Counted from the first letter of the stretch, positions 8,101 through 16,905 are shown. The stretch is 64,000 nt of DNA from CAWFGW01 sp963815495 (GCA_963815495.1 CAWFGW010000006.1:62001-126000); one strand, 5' to 3'. Numbers and translations are program-made. The notes: generated by a model from the letters alone, not told the origin.

Positions 8101-9169
8101 GTAATGCGCTTGTTAAGAAGGTAGATTTCGTAAACAACCAAAGTAGGAAAAAGATGATACCCAAAATTAAATAAGGTTCATAAAAATCTTTGGTGCTTTT
8201 AAACCGGTCTTCTTTGATTTCGTTTTTTTCCATTTTATCAATTTTATTAAAAATAGTTTTTAAGCTGTTGTTACTGGTTGCTCTAAAATATTGTCCTTCA
8301 GAAACTTTAGCTATTTTTTTCATCTCGGCTTCATTGAAGTTGTTTTTCATGTTCCGAACTTGTTCAAACACCTGACCTGTAAATGGATTTTGCACGTGTA
8401 CTTTGTAAGGTACTTCACCTTCTTTGCCCATTCCAATGGCATAAATCTTCATTCCAAACGATTGGGCTAGTTTAGCAGCCGTTTCTGCTTCAATATTTCC
8501 TGCAGTTTGTTCACCATCTGATAGCAGGATAATAATTTTTGACTTCGTATCTTGTTCACGCATTCGGCTTACTGCTGTCGCTAATGCGGAGCCAATGGCG
8601 GTTCCCTCAGCAGCGATATCTCCAAAGTTGATTTCATCAATTTGACTTTTCACCAAATCATAATCCGAAGTAATAGGACACCGTGAAAATGCTTCTCCCC
8701 GAAATTCAACAATTCCTATTCTATCACCTTTTCGTCCATCCACAAAGTTAGTGGCAATGCGCTTCGCTGCTTCTAGTCGATTGGGTTTGAAATCCATTCC
8801 TTCCATAGATTGGGAGATATCAATAGCTATGGTAATATCAATACCTTCTGTCCACTGTTCGGAGGTTTCATTGGTACGTTGAGGCCCTGAAAGCGCCATT
8901 AAAATTAACTCAATGGCTAATAAAAAAAGGGTCGGAGGGATGATGCCTAATATTACCGTTGGATCCCACCTAAAATTACTCTTGACTTTAGCGACACTTA
9001 GCTTGCCTGCAAAAAAGTAGAAATAAATAAACCGAAGGATAAGGAATAGAGGAACAATCCAAAGAAGTGGTTTGATATAAGGACGTTCAAAATCATCAAA
9101 ACCACCCGCTTTAAAATAATCACTAATCCAGTGCCAGTCCAGCCAATAGAAACTATTCTTTTCTTCCAT
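8093..9169 (-). CDS. BatA-like VWA domain membrane protein
   Basis: A 358-residue membrane protein with two N-terminal hydrophobic segments (about 30-50 and 72-92), a von Willebrand A domain (about 105-300), and a C-terminal segment (about 330-350). The metal-ion site motif DISQS is present near residue 117, with a second motif region GTAIGSAL and LLSDGEQTAGN. This is the layout of BatA from Bacteroides aerotolerance operons. Its start overlaps the upstream gene by 17 bases. BatB, BatC and BatD are not found after it; yggS follows instead. BatA-type role is by family; the partner substrate is unknown. Confidence 0.88.
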   Translation of the reverse strand: MEEKNSFYWLDWHWISDYFKAGGFDDFERPYIKPLLWIVPLFLILRFIYFYFFAGKLSVAKVKSNFRWDPTVILGIIPPTLFLLAIELILMALSGPQRTNETSEQWTEGIDITIAIDISQSMEGMDFKPNRLEAAKRIATNFVDGRKGDRIGIVEFRGEAFSRCPITSDYDLVKSQIDEINFGDIAAEGTAIGSALATAVSRMREQDTKSKIIILLSDGEQTAGNIEAETAAKLAQSFGMKIYAIGMGKEGEVPYKVHVQNPFTGQVFEQVRNMKNNFNEAEMKKIAKVSEGQYFRATSNNSLKTIFNKIDKMEKNEIKEDRFKSTKDFYEPYLILGIIFFLLWLFTKSTFLTSALHD

Positions 9170-10049
9170 GATGCTTTATCTGTTTTACCCGATTTTCTAC
9201 TGTTTCTTCCGCAAAAGCGAGCAAACTATCTTTTGCTTGAAGTACAGTACCTTGTTTTGTCGTGCTATAAATGAGTTGATCAAACAATCTCAAGTCTTTT
9301 TTTAGTTGCTCATTTTTAGTTAATGCATAAATCTCAGAAGTAGAGTAGGAGTTGTAAGGTGTTTTAGAGACTTTGGTCAAGTGGTTTTTCCACGTCCGAA
9401 TGAGTTGTTCAGCTAACTCGGGATTTGACTCTACTTGTTGTACTTCTTGAATAAATCGTTGCTTAAACTGACGGTGTGATTTCTCAATTCGACTGATTTG
9501 AATACTGCGAACTACTTTTCCACCAAAAACAATAAAGAGGATGATAATGACTATTAATACTCCTAAACCAATCAATCCCCAGAAAGGATAGTTGATTTCT
9601 TTTTTTAAATCAATGGCTGTAGTGTTCTTTTTTAATTCGATTTTTTCAGGAAGTCCGTTGATGATTTGCTGTAAATAAATCGCGATACTATCAGTTTTAG
9701 CAACAATTGTGTCGTTGATAGTGATGAGGTAAATCGGAACTTTCAAATATTGAGGGGAAGTCAACTCAAATGAAGTTAATGTATAGGTGGCGCTATCTAC
9801 ACTGATGGAGTCAGTAGTTTTTGTGGGGTGAGCAACCTTGTTTAAAAAAGTAAATGAACCAAAATCATCCAAACTATCAGGAAAAAGCAATTGTTTACCC
9901 ACAGGGTAATGCATGCTTACGGCTACTTCAATCGGTTCACCCAGTTGAATAGAATCTGTAGAAACTTCAATGTGAGAAGTGAAGCCTTGTGCGTTAGAAA
10001 TCAACGCAACCCCAAACAGGACAATATGTAATAACCAATGCCTAACCAC
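9153..10049 (-). CDS. Exported single-pass membrane protein of the Bat cluster
   Basis: About 298 residues. The N-terminus has a signal peptide ending near NAQGF, then a beta-sandwich-like periplasmic region (about 25-150), one membrane helix at about 155-180 (GLIGLGVLIVIIILFIVFG), and a charged cytoplasmic tail with SYSTSEIYALTKNEQL. This shape resembles BatD-like or DUF4381-like partners found between DUF58 and BatA genes. The start is taken as GTG at 10049, overlapping the DUF58 stop by 8 bases, because it begins the signal peptide; an in-frame TTG at 10085 would bury it. No catalytic motif is seen. Probably a scaffold partner of the flanking VWA and DUF58 proteins. Confidence 0.72.
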   Translation of the reverse strand: MVRHWLLHIVLFGVALISNAQGFTSHIEVSTDSIQLGEPIEVAVSMHYPVGKQLLFPDSLDDFGSFTFLNKVAHPTKTTDSISVDSATYTLTSFELTSPQYLKVPIYLITINDTIVAKTDSIAIYLQQIINGLPEKIELKKNTTAIDLKKEINYPFWGLIGLGVLIVIIILFIVFGGKVVRSIQISRIEKSHRQFKQRFIQEVQQVESNPELAEQLIRTWKNHLTKVSKTPYNSYSTSEIYALTKNEQLKKDLRLFDQLIYSTTKQGTVLQAKDSLLAFAEETVENRVKQIKHHGRKE

Positions 10050-10920
10050 GTTTCCAGGATTTGTTTCGTTTATTAAACAGACCAATAAGTGCTGTCGTAT
10101 AATCCGTTCCAGTTTCTAGTTTAAGGTAATCAATTTGAAATTTCTTACACAACGCTTCCATCGTGTTCGTTTTCTCTGCTAATTGTTTGGCAGATTTTTT
10201 ACCAAAACCAAAGAATGAGGTGTTGACCCAACTTTTTCTACCTGTTTCTTTATCAATTACAGGCGTGATACCAAGGTTAGGTAGTTTGGATTCCGTAGGG
10301 TCATAAACATGTAGAACAATTAAATCGTGTCGTTTCGCTAAAGACTTCAACTCGTTGTCGTAATCGGTGTCTAAAAAATCAGAAATTAATATGATGACAC
10401 TTTTGCGTTTTACCCGTGCAAGTGTTTCCACAATACCACTACGAATATTTGTTCCTCTGGAAGTCGGAGTCAATTTATATAGCTCGGTGATGAGGTTGTA
10501 GATGTGTGTATTTCCTTTTCCTGGTTTAATGAATTTTTCTCGTTGGTCAGTAAAGCACAATAATCCCACTTGACTGCCAATATTTGCAGCTGCTAACCCC
10601 AGTACACCAGTAAGTTCTTTCGCTAAATCAATTTTTTGAGCGTTTTGTTTACCAATTTCCTGCGAAGCACTTACATCCACTACAAAAAAAACACTTTGGT
10701 CACGTTCTTCTTTGAATGTTTTAATAAACGCACCATGACCCTTAGCGGTCACATTCCAATCTATGGTTCTTACATCATCACCATATTGGTATTGGCGCAC
10801 ATCATCAAACTCAAGGCCTGTCCCTTTAAAAATGGACTTAAACTCACCTTGTTGGTGTGCATTTACCGCCTTGCGTATCTTTACCTCGTACTTTCTTAGC
10901 TTTTTAAAAAGCTCTTGCAT
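10042..10920 (-). CDS. DUF58 domain protein
   Basis: A 292-residue cytoplasmic protein starting at MQELFKKLRKYEV. Early motifs GEFKSIFKGTGLEFDDVR and YGDDVRTIDWNVTA are the DUF58 signature; a VWA-like fold follows with FFVVDVSASQE (MIDAS-like DxSxS) and ISDFLDTDYDNEL. DUF58 proteins usually work with a MoxR AAA ATPase and a BatA-type VWA protein as a chaperone-like assembly system. Here the two downstream partners are present, but no MoxR gene is next to it: the upstream neighbour is divergent. An upstream in-frame GTG at 10950 is less likely as a start. Confidence 0.9.
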   Translation of the reverse strand: MQELFKKLRKYEVKIRKAVNAHQQGEFKSIFKGTGLEFDDVRQYQYGDDVRTIDWNVTAKGHGAFIKTFKEERDQSVFFVVDVSASQEIGKQNAQKIDLAKELTGVLGLAAANIGSQVGLLCFTDQREKFIKPGKGNTHIYNLITELYKLTPTSRGTNIRSGIVETLARVKRKSVIILISDFLDTDYDNELKSLAKRHDLIVLHVYDPTESKLPNLGITPVIDKETGRKSWVNTSFFGFGKKSAKQLAEKTNTMEALCKKFQIDYLKLETGTDYTTALIGLFNKRNKSWKRG

Positions 10921-10983
10921 ATCACTCAAAGAAATTCCGTAATTTGGCACAAAAACAAAGTCAAATTTAAGTTTAATTCATAT

Positions 10984-11364
10984 ATGAGGCTAGGGATTTC
11001 AGGGTTTTTCTCCACACTTTTTTTGATTTTAAGTGCGTGTTCATCTTCACACAAACCAGACTGTTTAATTCCTAAATCAGAATTGTCAGGTATATTAGCT
11101 GATTTGCATGTATCCGAAAAGCGTTTAGACTATTCAGGTTTGCCCCATGACAGTGCTTATGCAGTGTATCATGGGCTCTATAAAAAAAACATCCTTGACT
11201 CAGCAGACTTTACTGTGGAGTGTTTTGAAGCGTCAATGAATTATTACATTGCTCAACCGGAAGAAATAGAGGAAGTGTATAAAATGGTAGTAGATACGTT
11301 AGTAAAAAGAAATACACGACTTGATTCGTTAGAAAAACAAACTACTGGGGTGGTTGAACCTTGA
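10984..11364 (+). CDS. DUF4296 lipoprotein
   Basis: A 126-residue predicted outer-envelope lipoprotein: signal peptide with lipobox LILSACSS (cysteine about residue 19), then PKSELSGILADLHVSEKRLD, the hallmark of the DUF4296 family of small Bacteroidota lipoproteins. The rest is helical and charged. The ATG at 10984 is chosen because it begins the signal peptide. It is divergent from the DUF58 gene and its 3' end overlaps the convergent small membrane gene by 23 bases. Function of the family is not known. Confidence 0.88.
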   Translation: MRLGISGFFSTLFLILSACSSSHKPDCLIPKSELSGILADLHVSEKRLDYSGLPHDSAYAVYHGLYKKNILDSADFTVECFEASMNYYIAQPEEIEEVYKMVVDTLVKRNTRLDSLEKQTTGVVEP

Positions 11365-11626
11365 TTGTTTCTTTTTCCATTTGCTCTTTCTTTACCTTTT
11401 CTTCTTCCTTTTTAAAATAATGACTGGTAAAGTAGATTGTCATTAAAATCACAAAGAGGTAAATGAGGAGTCTGCGGAGCTGCTTATTTTTATGGATGTT
11501 TTTAAGTATCCACCATGGTTGGTGAATGCGGTGATAATCCCTGTAAATTTTGCCAAAGTCTTTCTGACTATTGATCGTGTGATCATCAGGAAGTGGTTGG
11601 TTTCTATTTATTTGATACTTACTCAT
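11342..11626 (-). CDS. Small single-pass membrane protein coupled to the ECF sigma factor
   Basis: A 94-residue protein with a basic, aromatic N-terminal half (about 1-52, IYRDYHRIHQPWWILKNIHK), one membrane helix (about 53-72) and a lysine/glutamate-rich tail. The ATG at 11626 overlaps the sigma factor stop by 8 bases, as anti-sigma genes often do. The cytoplasmic N-terminal part has no zinc motif of the ZAS anti-sigma type, and no known domain is recognised. Position suggests a regulator of the sigma factor, but this is inference only. Its 3' end overlaps that of the convergent DUF4296 gene. Confidence 0.65.
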   Translation of the reverse strand: MSKYQINRNQPLPDDHTINSQKDFGKIYRDYHRIHQPWWILKNIHKNKQLRRLLIYLFVILMTIYFTSHYFKKEEEKVKKEQMEKETIKVQPPQ

Positions 11627-12185
11627 TGTTGAATCGCTCACCGATAATCAATTTAAGCTTTTTTATAGTACGGTGTGTTTTAATTTTAATATTACTCTCA
11701 CTTTCATTCAATATGTAAGCGACCTCTTTGACAGAATGATTTTCAAAAAACCGTAATTCAATTAATTCTACTTCATCATCATGTAACTCTTCTAAGCAAT
11801 CTATAATGGCATCACAAAGTTCGTGTCTATTGGAATTTTCAACCTCTTCACTTAATCGAAACAACCCCGCATCTTCTAAACTAATGGTGCGGATATTTTT
11901 ATGTTTTCTGAAGTACATATTCACTTCGTTACTTGCTACCCGAAGTAGCCAAGCAATAAATGGCAAACCTCTAAACTGGTATTTGTGTAAGTTGTTCATT
12001 GCTTTTAAGAACACGAGTGAACAGAGATCACCCGAAAGGTCATGGTTTGCTGTTCGTCTGTAGATAAACAAAAAGACTTGTTTATAATGCTTCTCATATA
12101 GCCAAGCGAAATGACGAGGGTTGTGCTTCGCCTTTTCAAGGATGATGAGTTCTTCAGCAATCTCTTTTTTACTATATTCTCTCAA
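11619..12185 (-). CDS. ECF-type RNA polymerase sigma factor
   Basis: A 188-residue sigma-70 family factor with only regions 2 and 4. Region 2 (about 25-95) includes DLSGDLCSLVFLKAMNNLH and PFIAWLLRVASNEVN; region 4 (about 125-180) includes LIELRFFENHSVKEVAYIL and the recognition helix SESNIKIKTHRTIKKLK. Start is a TTG at 12185; no ATG lies upstream in frame. It directs polymerase to a set of genes that cannot be read from the window. It is followed by an overlapping small membrane protein gene. Divergent from gapA across about 200 bases. Confidence 0.92.
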   Translation of the reverse strand: MREYSKKEIAEELIILEKAKHNPRHFAWLYEKHYKQVFLFIYRRTANHDLSGDLCSLVFLKAMNNLHKYQFRGLPFIAWLLRVASNEVNMYFRKHKNIRTISLEDAGLFRLSEEVENSNRHELCDAIIDCLEELHDDEVELIELRFFENHSVKEVAYILNESESNIKIKTHRTIKKLKLIIGERFNNE

Positions 12186-12303
12186 GCGGTTTTTCTTGGT
12201 TGGTACAATAGTAATGCATTCGTTACAAATGGTTACAAAAAAATATTATTCAAAACGAATAAAAAAGCAAAAAGAGGGGTTGGTTTACTTTATCTCCATT
12301 TTT

Positions 12304-12335
12304 TTTGACTTTCGTAATAAGTTATTGTAAGTTTG
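12304..12335 (+). promoter_or_regulatory. Bacteroidota-type promoter for gapA
   Basis: TTTG at 12304-12307 and TAAGTTTG at 12328-12335 are 20 bases apart, matching the Bacteroidota primary sigma consensus TTTG (-33) and TAnnTTTG (-7) at full identity. Transcription would start near 12340, leaving an untranslated leader of about 50 bases before the gapA ATG at 12389. Confidence 0.75.
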
Positions 12336-12388
12336 GCAGCCTCGATCACAGAGAATTACTTAACAGAATTTATAAACTAATATTTACC

Positions 12389-13390
12389 ATGATTAAAATA
12401 GGAATTAACGGTTTCGGAAGAATTGGAAGATTTGTTTTCCGTCAGGCTATTGCAAAAGGAACAATTCAAATAGTGGCAATCAATGATTTAATTGATGTTG
12501 ACTATATGGCTTATATGTTGAAGTATGACTCTACTCACGGCCGATTCAAGGGTGATGTTGAGGTAAAAGGTGGTAAGTTAATTGTTAATGGAAAAGAAAT
12601 TAGAGTAACTGCTGAAAGAAATCCTGCAGATATCAACTGGGGCGCTGTAGGTGCTGACTACGTAGTTGAGTCTACTGGTATTTTCTTAACCAAAGAATCT
12701 GCACAAGGTCACCTTGATGCTGGTGCTAAAAAAGTTGTTATGTCTGCTCCTTCAAAGGACGACACGCCAATGTTTGTTATGGGAGTAAACAACAAAGAGT
12801 ATTCAAACGACATGAACTTTGTTTCTAATGCGTCTTGTACTACTAACTGTTTAGCACCTATCGCAAAAGTATTAAATGACCACTTCGGAATTGAAGAAGG
12901 TTTAATGACTACTGTACACGCGACAACAGCAACTCAAAAAACGGTTGATGGACCTTCAGCGAAAGACTGGAGAGGTGGACGTGGTGCTGGTCAAAACATC
13001 ATCCCTTCATCTACAGGTGCTGCAAAAGCAGTAGGAAAAGTTATTCCTGAATTGAACGGAAAATTAACTGGTATGGCATTTAGAGTTCCAACACCAGACG
13101 TTTCAGTAGTGGATTTAACAGTTCGATTGAAAAAAGATACTACTTACGAAGAAATTTGTAAAGTAATGAAGTCGGAGTCTGAAGGTGCTTTGAAAGGTGT
13201 TTTAGGTTATACGGAAGATCAGGTTGTTTCTAACGACTTCATCGGTGATACAAGAACTTCAATTTTTGATGCAGGTGCTGGAATCCAGTTATCTCCAACA
13301 TTCGTAAAAGTTGTATCGTGGTATGATAACGAAATGGGTTACTCTACTAAAGTTTGTGAACTAGTTGAGTACATGGATTCGGTGAAGTAA
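12389..13390 (+). CDS. gapA: Type I glyceraldehyde-3-phosphate dehydrogenase
   Basis: Glycolytic enzyme that oxidises glyceraldehyde 3-phosphate to 1,3-bisphosphoglycerate with NAD. 333 residues, the normal length. The NAD fold opens with INGFGRIGR; the catalytic cysteine is C150 in SNASCTTNCLAP and the base histidine is H177 in TVHATTATQ. The aspartate in AINDL (about residue 33) favours NAD over NADP. The ATG at 12389 fits the start of the fold; the open frame reaches further upstream without a good start. Codon choice is noticeably more biased than that of its neighbours, as expected for a highly expressed gene. Followed by a clear terminator. Confidence 0.98.
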   Translation: MIKIGINGFGRIGRFVFRQAIAKGTIQIVAINDLIDVDYMAYMLKYDSTHGRFKGDVEVKGGKLIVNGKEIRVTAERNPADINWGAVGADYVVESTGIFLTKESAQGHLDAGAKKVVMSAPSKDDTPMFVMGVNNKEYSNDMNFVSNASCTTNCLAPIAKVLNDHFGIEEGLMTTVHATTATQKTVDGPSAKDWRGGRGAGQNIIPSSTGAAKAVGKVIPELNGKLTGMAFRVPTPDVSVVDLTVRLKKDTTYEEICKVMKSESEGALKGVLGYTEDQVVSNDFIGDTRTSIFDAGAGIQLSPTFVKVVSWYDNEMGYSTKVCELVEYMDSVK

Positions 13391-13420
13391 TTCACGAACA
13401 CCCAAAACTAATTGTATATA

Positions 13421-13455
13421 AAAGTGGTTTCATTGATTTGAAGCCACTTTTTTTA
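13421..13455 (+). terminator. Intrinsic terminator after gapA
   Basis: An 11-base stem, AAAGTGGTTTC with GAAGCCACTTT (one G-U pair), an 8-base loop and a run of T residues. It lies 30 bases after the gapA stop and runs right up to the next gene. Confidence 0.88.
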
Positions 13456-13478
13456 TGTTTTTTAGACTTATTTTTGAT

Positions 13479-14015
13479 ATGCGTTTTTTATTGCTATTCA
13501 TTGTTTGCTGCGTTTGCGTTGTTTCTTTTGCCCAAATAACCCCTTCAGCTACTGATGGTGACTTTAAAGAAACCCAAAAAGTTCACCCAAGCTTACGATT
13601 AAAACACGCTTTGGGGCTTAATGTAAAAGAATATTTAGGATTTGGGATTAGTTATCGATATCGGTCAATTAGAGGTTTAGGAGTTCAGGTTTCTTATTCT
13701 CCAGAAACTGGTTATAATCCCACAAGACAGGCTGTGGAAATAGCTGGTTTATATACGTTAGCGGCAGGAACTACTGATTGGGTTATCCTAAGAATGTTTA
13801 AGATGAGGGATAAAGTGGATTATAATTTTTATGTTTATCAGAGTAATATCTGGTTAACATATGGTGAGGATTCGCAAATCATTCATTCGATAAATATAGG
13901 TGTTGAAACGATTTACTGGCGAAAGATATCTACCAATGTATCACTGGGGTATATTATTGCACCTAAAGTGGACTTTAGAATGTCCATTTCTTTTGGAGTA
14001 TATTATCGGTTTTAG
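13479..14015 (+). CDS. Exported beta-barrel-like protein, copy A of a paralog pair
   Basis: A 178-residue protein with a signal peptide ending at SFAQ, a short linker (TPSATDGDFKETQK), and alternating polar/aromatic strands ending in SISFGVYYRF, a final aromatic residue typical of outer-membrane beta-barrels. No named family is recognised. A second copy at 18941-19478 shares the linker, HALGL, QSNxW and SxSFGxYYRF blocks. The two copies flank two T9SS cargo genes. The ATG at 13479 was chosen because it opens the signal peptide; an ATG at 13455 sits inside the gapA terminator. Barrel nature and location are inferred from the strand pattern. Confidence 0.72.
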   Translation: MRFLLLFIVCCVCVVSFAQITPSATDGDFKETQKVHPSLRLKHALGLNVKEYLGFGISYRYRSIRGLGVQVSYSPETGYNPTRQAVEIAGLYTLAAGTTDWVILRMFKMRDKVDYNFYVYQSNIWLTYGEDSQIIHSINIGVETIYWRKISTNVSLGYIIAPKVDFRMSISFGVYYRF

Positions 14016-14150
14016 ATAGTTATAAATGGCTTTCATGGTTAAATGGTGTATGTTTAATTATTAATAGCTTATGTTTTTAGATGAGCTTTTTTGTTTTGTT
14101 AATTTGGAGTTTCATTTAGTTTTAGATTACTTCGCACTTTGTTTTATTTT

Positions 14151-14194
14151 AATCTTTTAATCTTTTAATCTTTTAATCTTTTAATCTTTTAATC
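14151..14194 (+). repeat. Octamer tandem repeat AATCTTTT, 5.5 copies
   Basis: Five exact copies of AATCTTTT (14151-14190) followed by a half copy AATC, ending two bases before the ATG of the T9SS protein gene at 14197. A change in copy number would move the upstream promoter by 8 bases relative to the start codon, without changing the reading frame of the protein. Confidence 0.95.
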
Positions 14195-14196
14195 AA

Positions 14197-16905
14197 ATGT
14201 TTAAACAGAAAACGAGTAAGCTATTCTCTCTAATAGTATTGTTAACCTGTCTCAATTTCACTAGTACTGCCAAAGATTTAGAAATAGAAGGTGCTACAGA
14301 AGTTAGCAAAGGTCAAGAAGTTTGGTATGATATCAATTTTGATAATGCAACGGAAATGGAATGGTGGGTTGAAGGTGGTTATATTATTGAAATTGAGGGG
14401 GTTCAAAACAATGAATACATTTATGATTATAGTCTTGACGAGTACGGTAATAACTATGGGATTTATGATTTTAAAACCACAAATTGGACAGTAGTATCAG
14501 ATGATAAAAGTTATGCGCAAGTGATGAATTACTATGGTGCTGTTTATGGTTTGACACTTAATTTTGGAGGGGGAGGTGGTAACAATCCTTTTTCAAGCTT
14601 CAATAGTACTCCTTCTGCAGGAACTAAAGTTGACTTACCTGGAGGTGTATTTACTATACCACCAAACGCATCGATTAATACAGGAGGTCCAAAAACAGAT
14701 TTCTGTGCAGGATATTGCACAGGATACCTTGCTGCGAATAAAAAAACAAAACGTGTTAAAATCAAATGGTCTAGTGCAACGGCTATAGGCAAAATTCGTG
14801 TAAAAGGTTATGATTTAGGAGGTACGGGACTTTCGGGTAACAAAAGTACCACCCAAGAGGTTTTTATCTGTAATCATCAAGGAAATGATTTACCAAGTAT
14901 ATCTAATACTGGAACGTATAAGAAATGTACGGAAGGTTTGGGATTATGGGTTAGCAATAGAAAAGGGCAAGAGTATGTGTGGTCTTCTAATGGTGCTCAC
15001 ATATCAGCTCAATGGAGTTCTGGAGCAAATATCGAGTATTTTTCACAAACTGGATCAGTTGACATAGTCTTAACAAATGTTGGGAAATGTGCGAGTTATT
15101 ATACACCAAAAACAATAACTATACAAGTCGATGATGTTGAGCCTGGTGTTATTATTAACAATATCACGGGTAATGATGTAGCATTAGAAGGTGTGAAATT
15201 AGATTGCCAAGGTGATGCTGATTTAAAAATGCCATATTATCATAATGCAGCGTTTTATAAATGGTCTTATGTTAGTACACGATACGATGGCGAATTTAAC
15301 TTGCTTGAAGGCAGAAACAAAAATACGTTTAGAGGAGGTGCTTTTTTTGCAGAAGAGTTGGCTGATGTACAAGGTAAAGTAACTATTTCAGGAGTTTGTG
15401 GTACGCACGAAATACCTTTTACTGTTCCTGTTACACAACGAAATCCAAGACTTTCACAAGATATCACTACATGTTCTAATGAAGCAACTGTTAGAGCTTT
15501 TTTACCTGGGGGTAATCAAATATACTCATGGTGGGTGTCCAGTGGTAATGCACAAATAACCAATACAACCAAGAGTACTGCAAAAGTATTTTTTAGTGGT
15601 AATGATAGAAACAGAACTGTTGAGGTGTGTGCTGCAGTAGAATGTGCTGGCAACCTATGTGCAACTGTTGAGTTTGGAAATGAAAAAGCTGCGGGCATAC
15701 AAAGTGGTCAATTAAGTGATGCGCAAATTCCTGTTACTAGTGAACTAGCCTATGCTCCAGGTAAAAAGATTTATTTTACTTCTACTGATGGTGATATTTA
15801 TTATTATCAATTTATTGATGTACTAGAAAAGTGGGTGCTCAACAAAACCAATTTAACAGTAGAGGGCAATAAAGACGAAAGTGTTTTGAGTCCTTTAGCT
15901 TATTCGTATGCCGATCAGGTAGTGTTTTATTGGACTAACGATGGACTTAGAAAACGAAATAGCGAAATAAACTTAGCAATACGTGGTTTATTTACCGCAC
16001 CTTTAAAAATGGTAATTACCAACACACCTAACGCTGTACTTACTCATGGTATTTTGTACACATTGGAATCTAATGGTGATTTAAGAGAAGTGAAAAAAGG
16101 AGATGATGTAGCAGTTAGACTTACTAATGTAAGCCCCATAAGCATTGCAACCGCAAATAATTATGGCGTGTTATACTTTAGAAATAATAACTTAATACTT
16201 CGTGATTTTGAGGGGGGTGAACGCGTGATTCTTTCTGGTGTTTCCCCTAAAAACACTACAGACCTTGAGGTGAGAGGTAATTATGTTTATTATATGGAAA
16301 CTAGTGGTTTGATTCGTAGAGTGACTATTGCGACAGGTGCTTTTCAAGTGATTAATAATGGAACACCTGGGTTGAGTGATTTTGTAGTAGGTAAAACTAG
16401 TGATGAAGTATATTTTAATGCTCCAAATGAAGGGTATACTGCTTTTCAAACTTCTAGATTGGTTGGTGGTGTATGGCAAACATCTAAAACTACTAATATA
16501 ATCACTGACAATTATTTTGGAAGTATGATATACACGGATCCTCATATTTACTATGTGAGTAATAATGAGTCCGGGGCACTTTTTCAACAAGGTGTTTGGA
16601 ATACTTTTTATGTTCCTGGGTGCGAAAGTGGAGCAAACAATGTTCGAAAAGGTTCATTAAGTTTAGATAATGAAATTGACATTGAGGTGTATCCTAACCC
16701 AGTGATTAATTCATTTCAACTTACTACCAGTCAAGAACAAAACATTCAGTCTGTTGAGCTAGTAGATGTTCAGGGTGTGGTTATTAAAAATTATGCTACA
16801 GGTAGTTCTGTCTATTCTACGGATGATTTAACACCAGGAATATATTATGCTAAAGTTATACTTGATAATGGTTCAACCGTTGTAAAAGCAATAATCATTC
16901 AATAA
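14197..16905 (+). CDS. Large T9SS cargo protein with type A sorting domain
   Basis: A 902-residue exported protein: signal peptide (1-25), beta-rich Ig/PKD-like segments with paired cysteines (to about 500), a region of repeated short strands around 510-800 (such as YAPGKKIYFTSTDGDIYYY) that looks like a propeller, and a C-terminal T9SS type A sorting domain (VYPNPVINSF to the end; GIYYAKVILDNG). The type A domain is recognised by T9SS and replaced by an anchor at the cell surface. A glycine-rich patch occurs near residue 125. No enzyme motif is visible, so adhesin or structural surface protein is the likely role. The octamer repeat directly upstream may tune its expression. Confidence 0.85.
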   Translation: MFKQKTSKLFSLIVLLTCLNFTSTAKDLEIEGATEVSKGQEVWYDINFDNATEMEWWVEGGYIIEIEGVQNNEYIYDYSLDEYGNNYGIYDFKTTNWTVVSDDKSYAQVMNYYGAVYGLTLNFGGGGGNNPFSSFNSTPSAGTKVDLPGGVFTIPPNASINTGGPKTDFCAGYCTGYLAANKKTKRVKIKWSSATAIGKIRVKGYDLGGTGLSGNKSTTQEVFICNHQGNDLPSISNTGTYKKCTEGLGLWVSNRKGQEYVWSSNGAHISAQWSSGANIEYFSQTGSVDIVLTNVGKCASYYTPKTITIQVDDVEPGVIINNITGNDVALEGVKLDCQGDADLKMPYYHNAAFYKWSYVSTRYDGEFNLLEGRNKNTFRGGAFFAEELADVQGKVTISGVCGTHEIPFTVPVTQRNPRLSQDITTCSNEATVRAFLPGGNQIYSWWVSSGNAQITNTTKSTAKVFFSGNDRNRTVEVCAAVECAGNLCATVEFGNEKAAGIQSGQLSDAQIPVTSELAYAPGKKIYFTSTDGDIYYYQFIDVLEKWVLNKTNLTVEGNKDESVLSPLAYSYADQVVFYWTNDGLRKRNSEINLAIRGLFTAPLKMVITNTPNAVLTHGILYTLESNGDLREVKKGDDVAVRLTNVSPISIATANNYGVLYFRNNNLILRDFEGGERVILSGVSPKNTTDLEVRGNYVYYMETSGLIRRVTIATGAFQVINNGTPGLSDFVVGKTSDEVYFNAPNEGYTAFQTSRLVGGVWQTSKTTNIITDNYFGSMIYTDPHIYYVSNNESGALFQQGVWNTFYVPGCESGANNVRKGSLSLDNEIDIEVYPNPVINSFQLTTSQEQNIQSVELVDVQGVVIKNYATGSSVYSTDDLTPGIYYAKVILDNGSTVVKAIIIQ

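Noticed and set aside
16192..16590. A 132-codon open frame opposite the large T9SS cargo gene
   Set aside because: Antisense shadow with no recognisable features; the sense frame has a clear domain plan.
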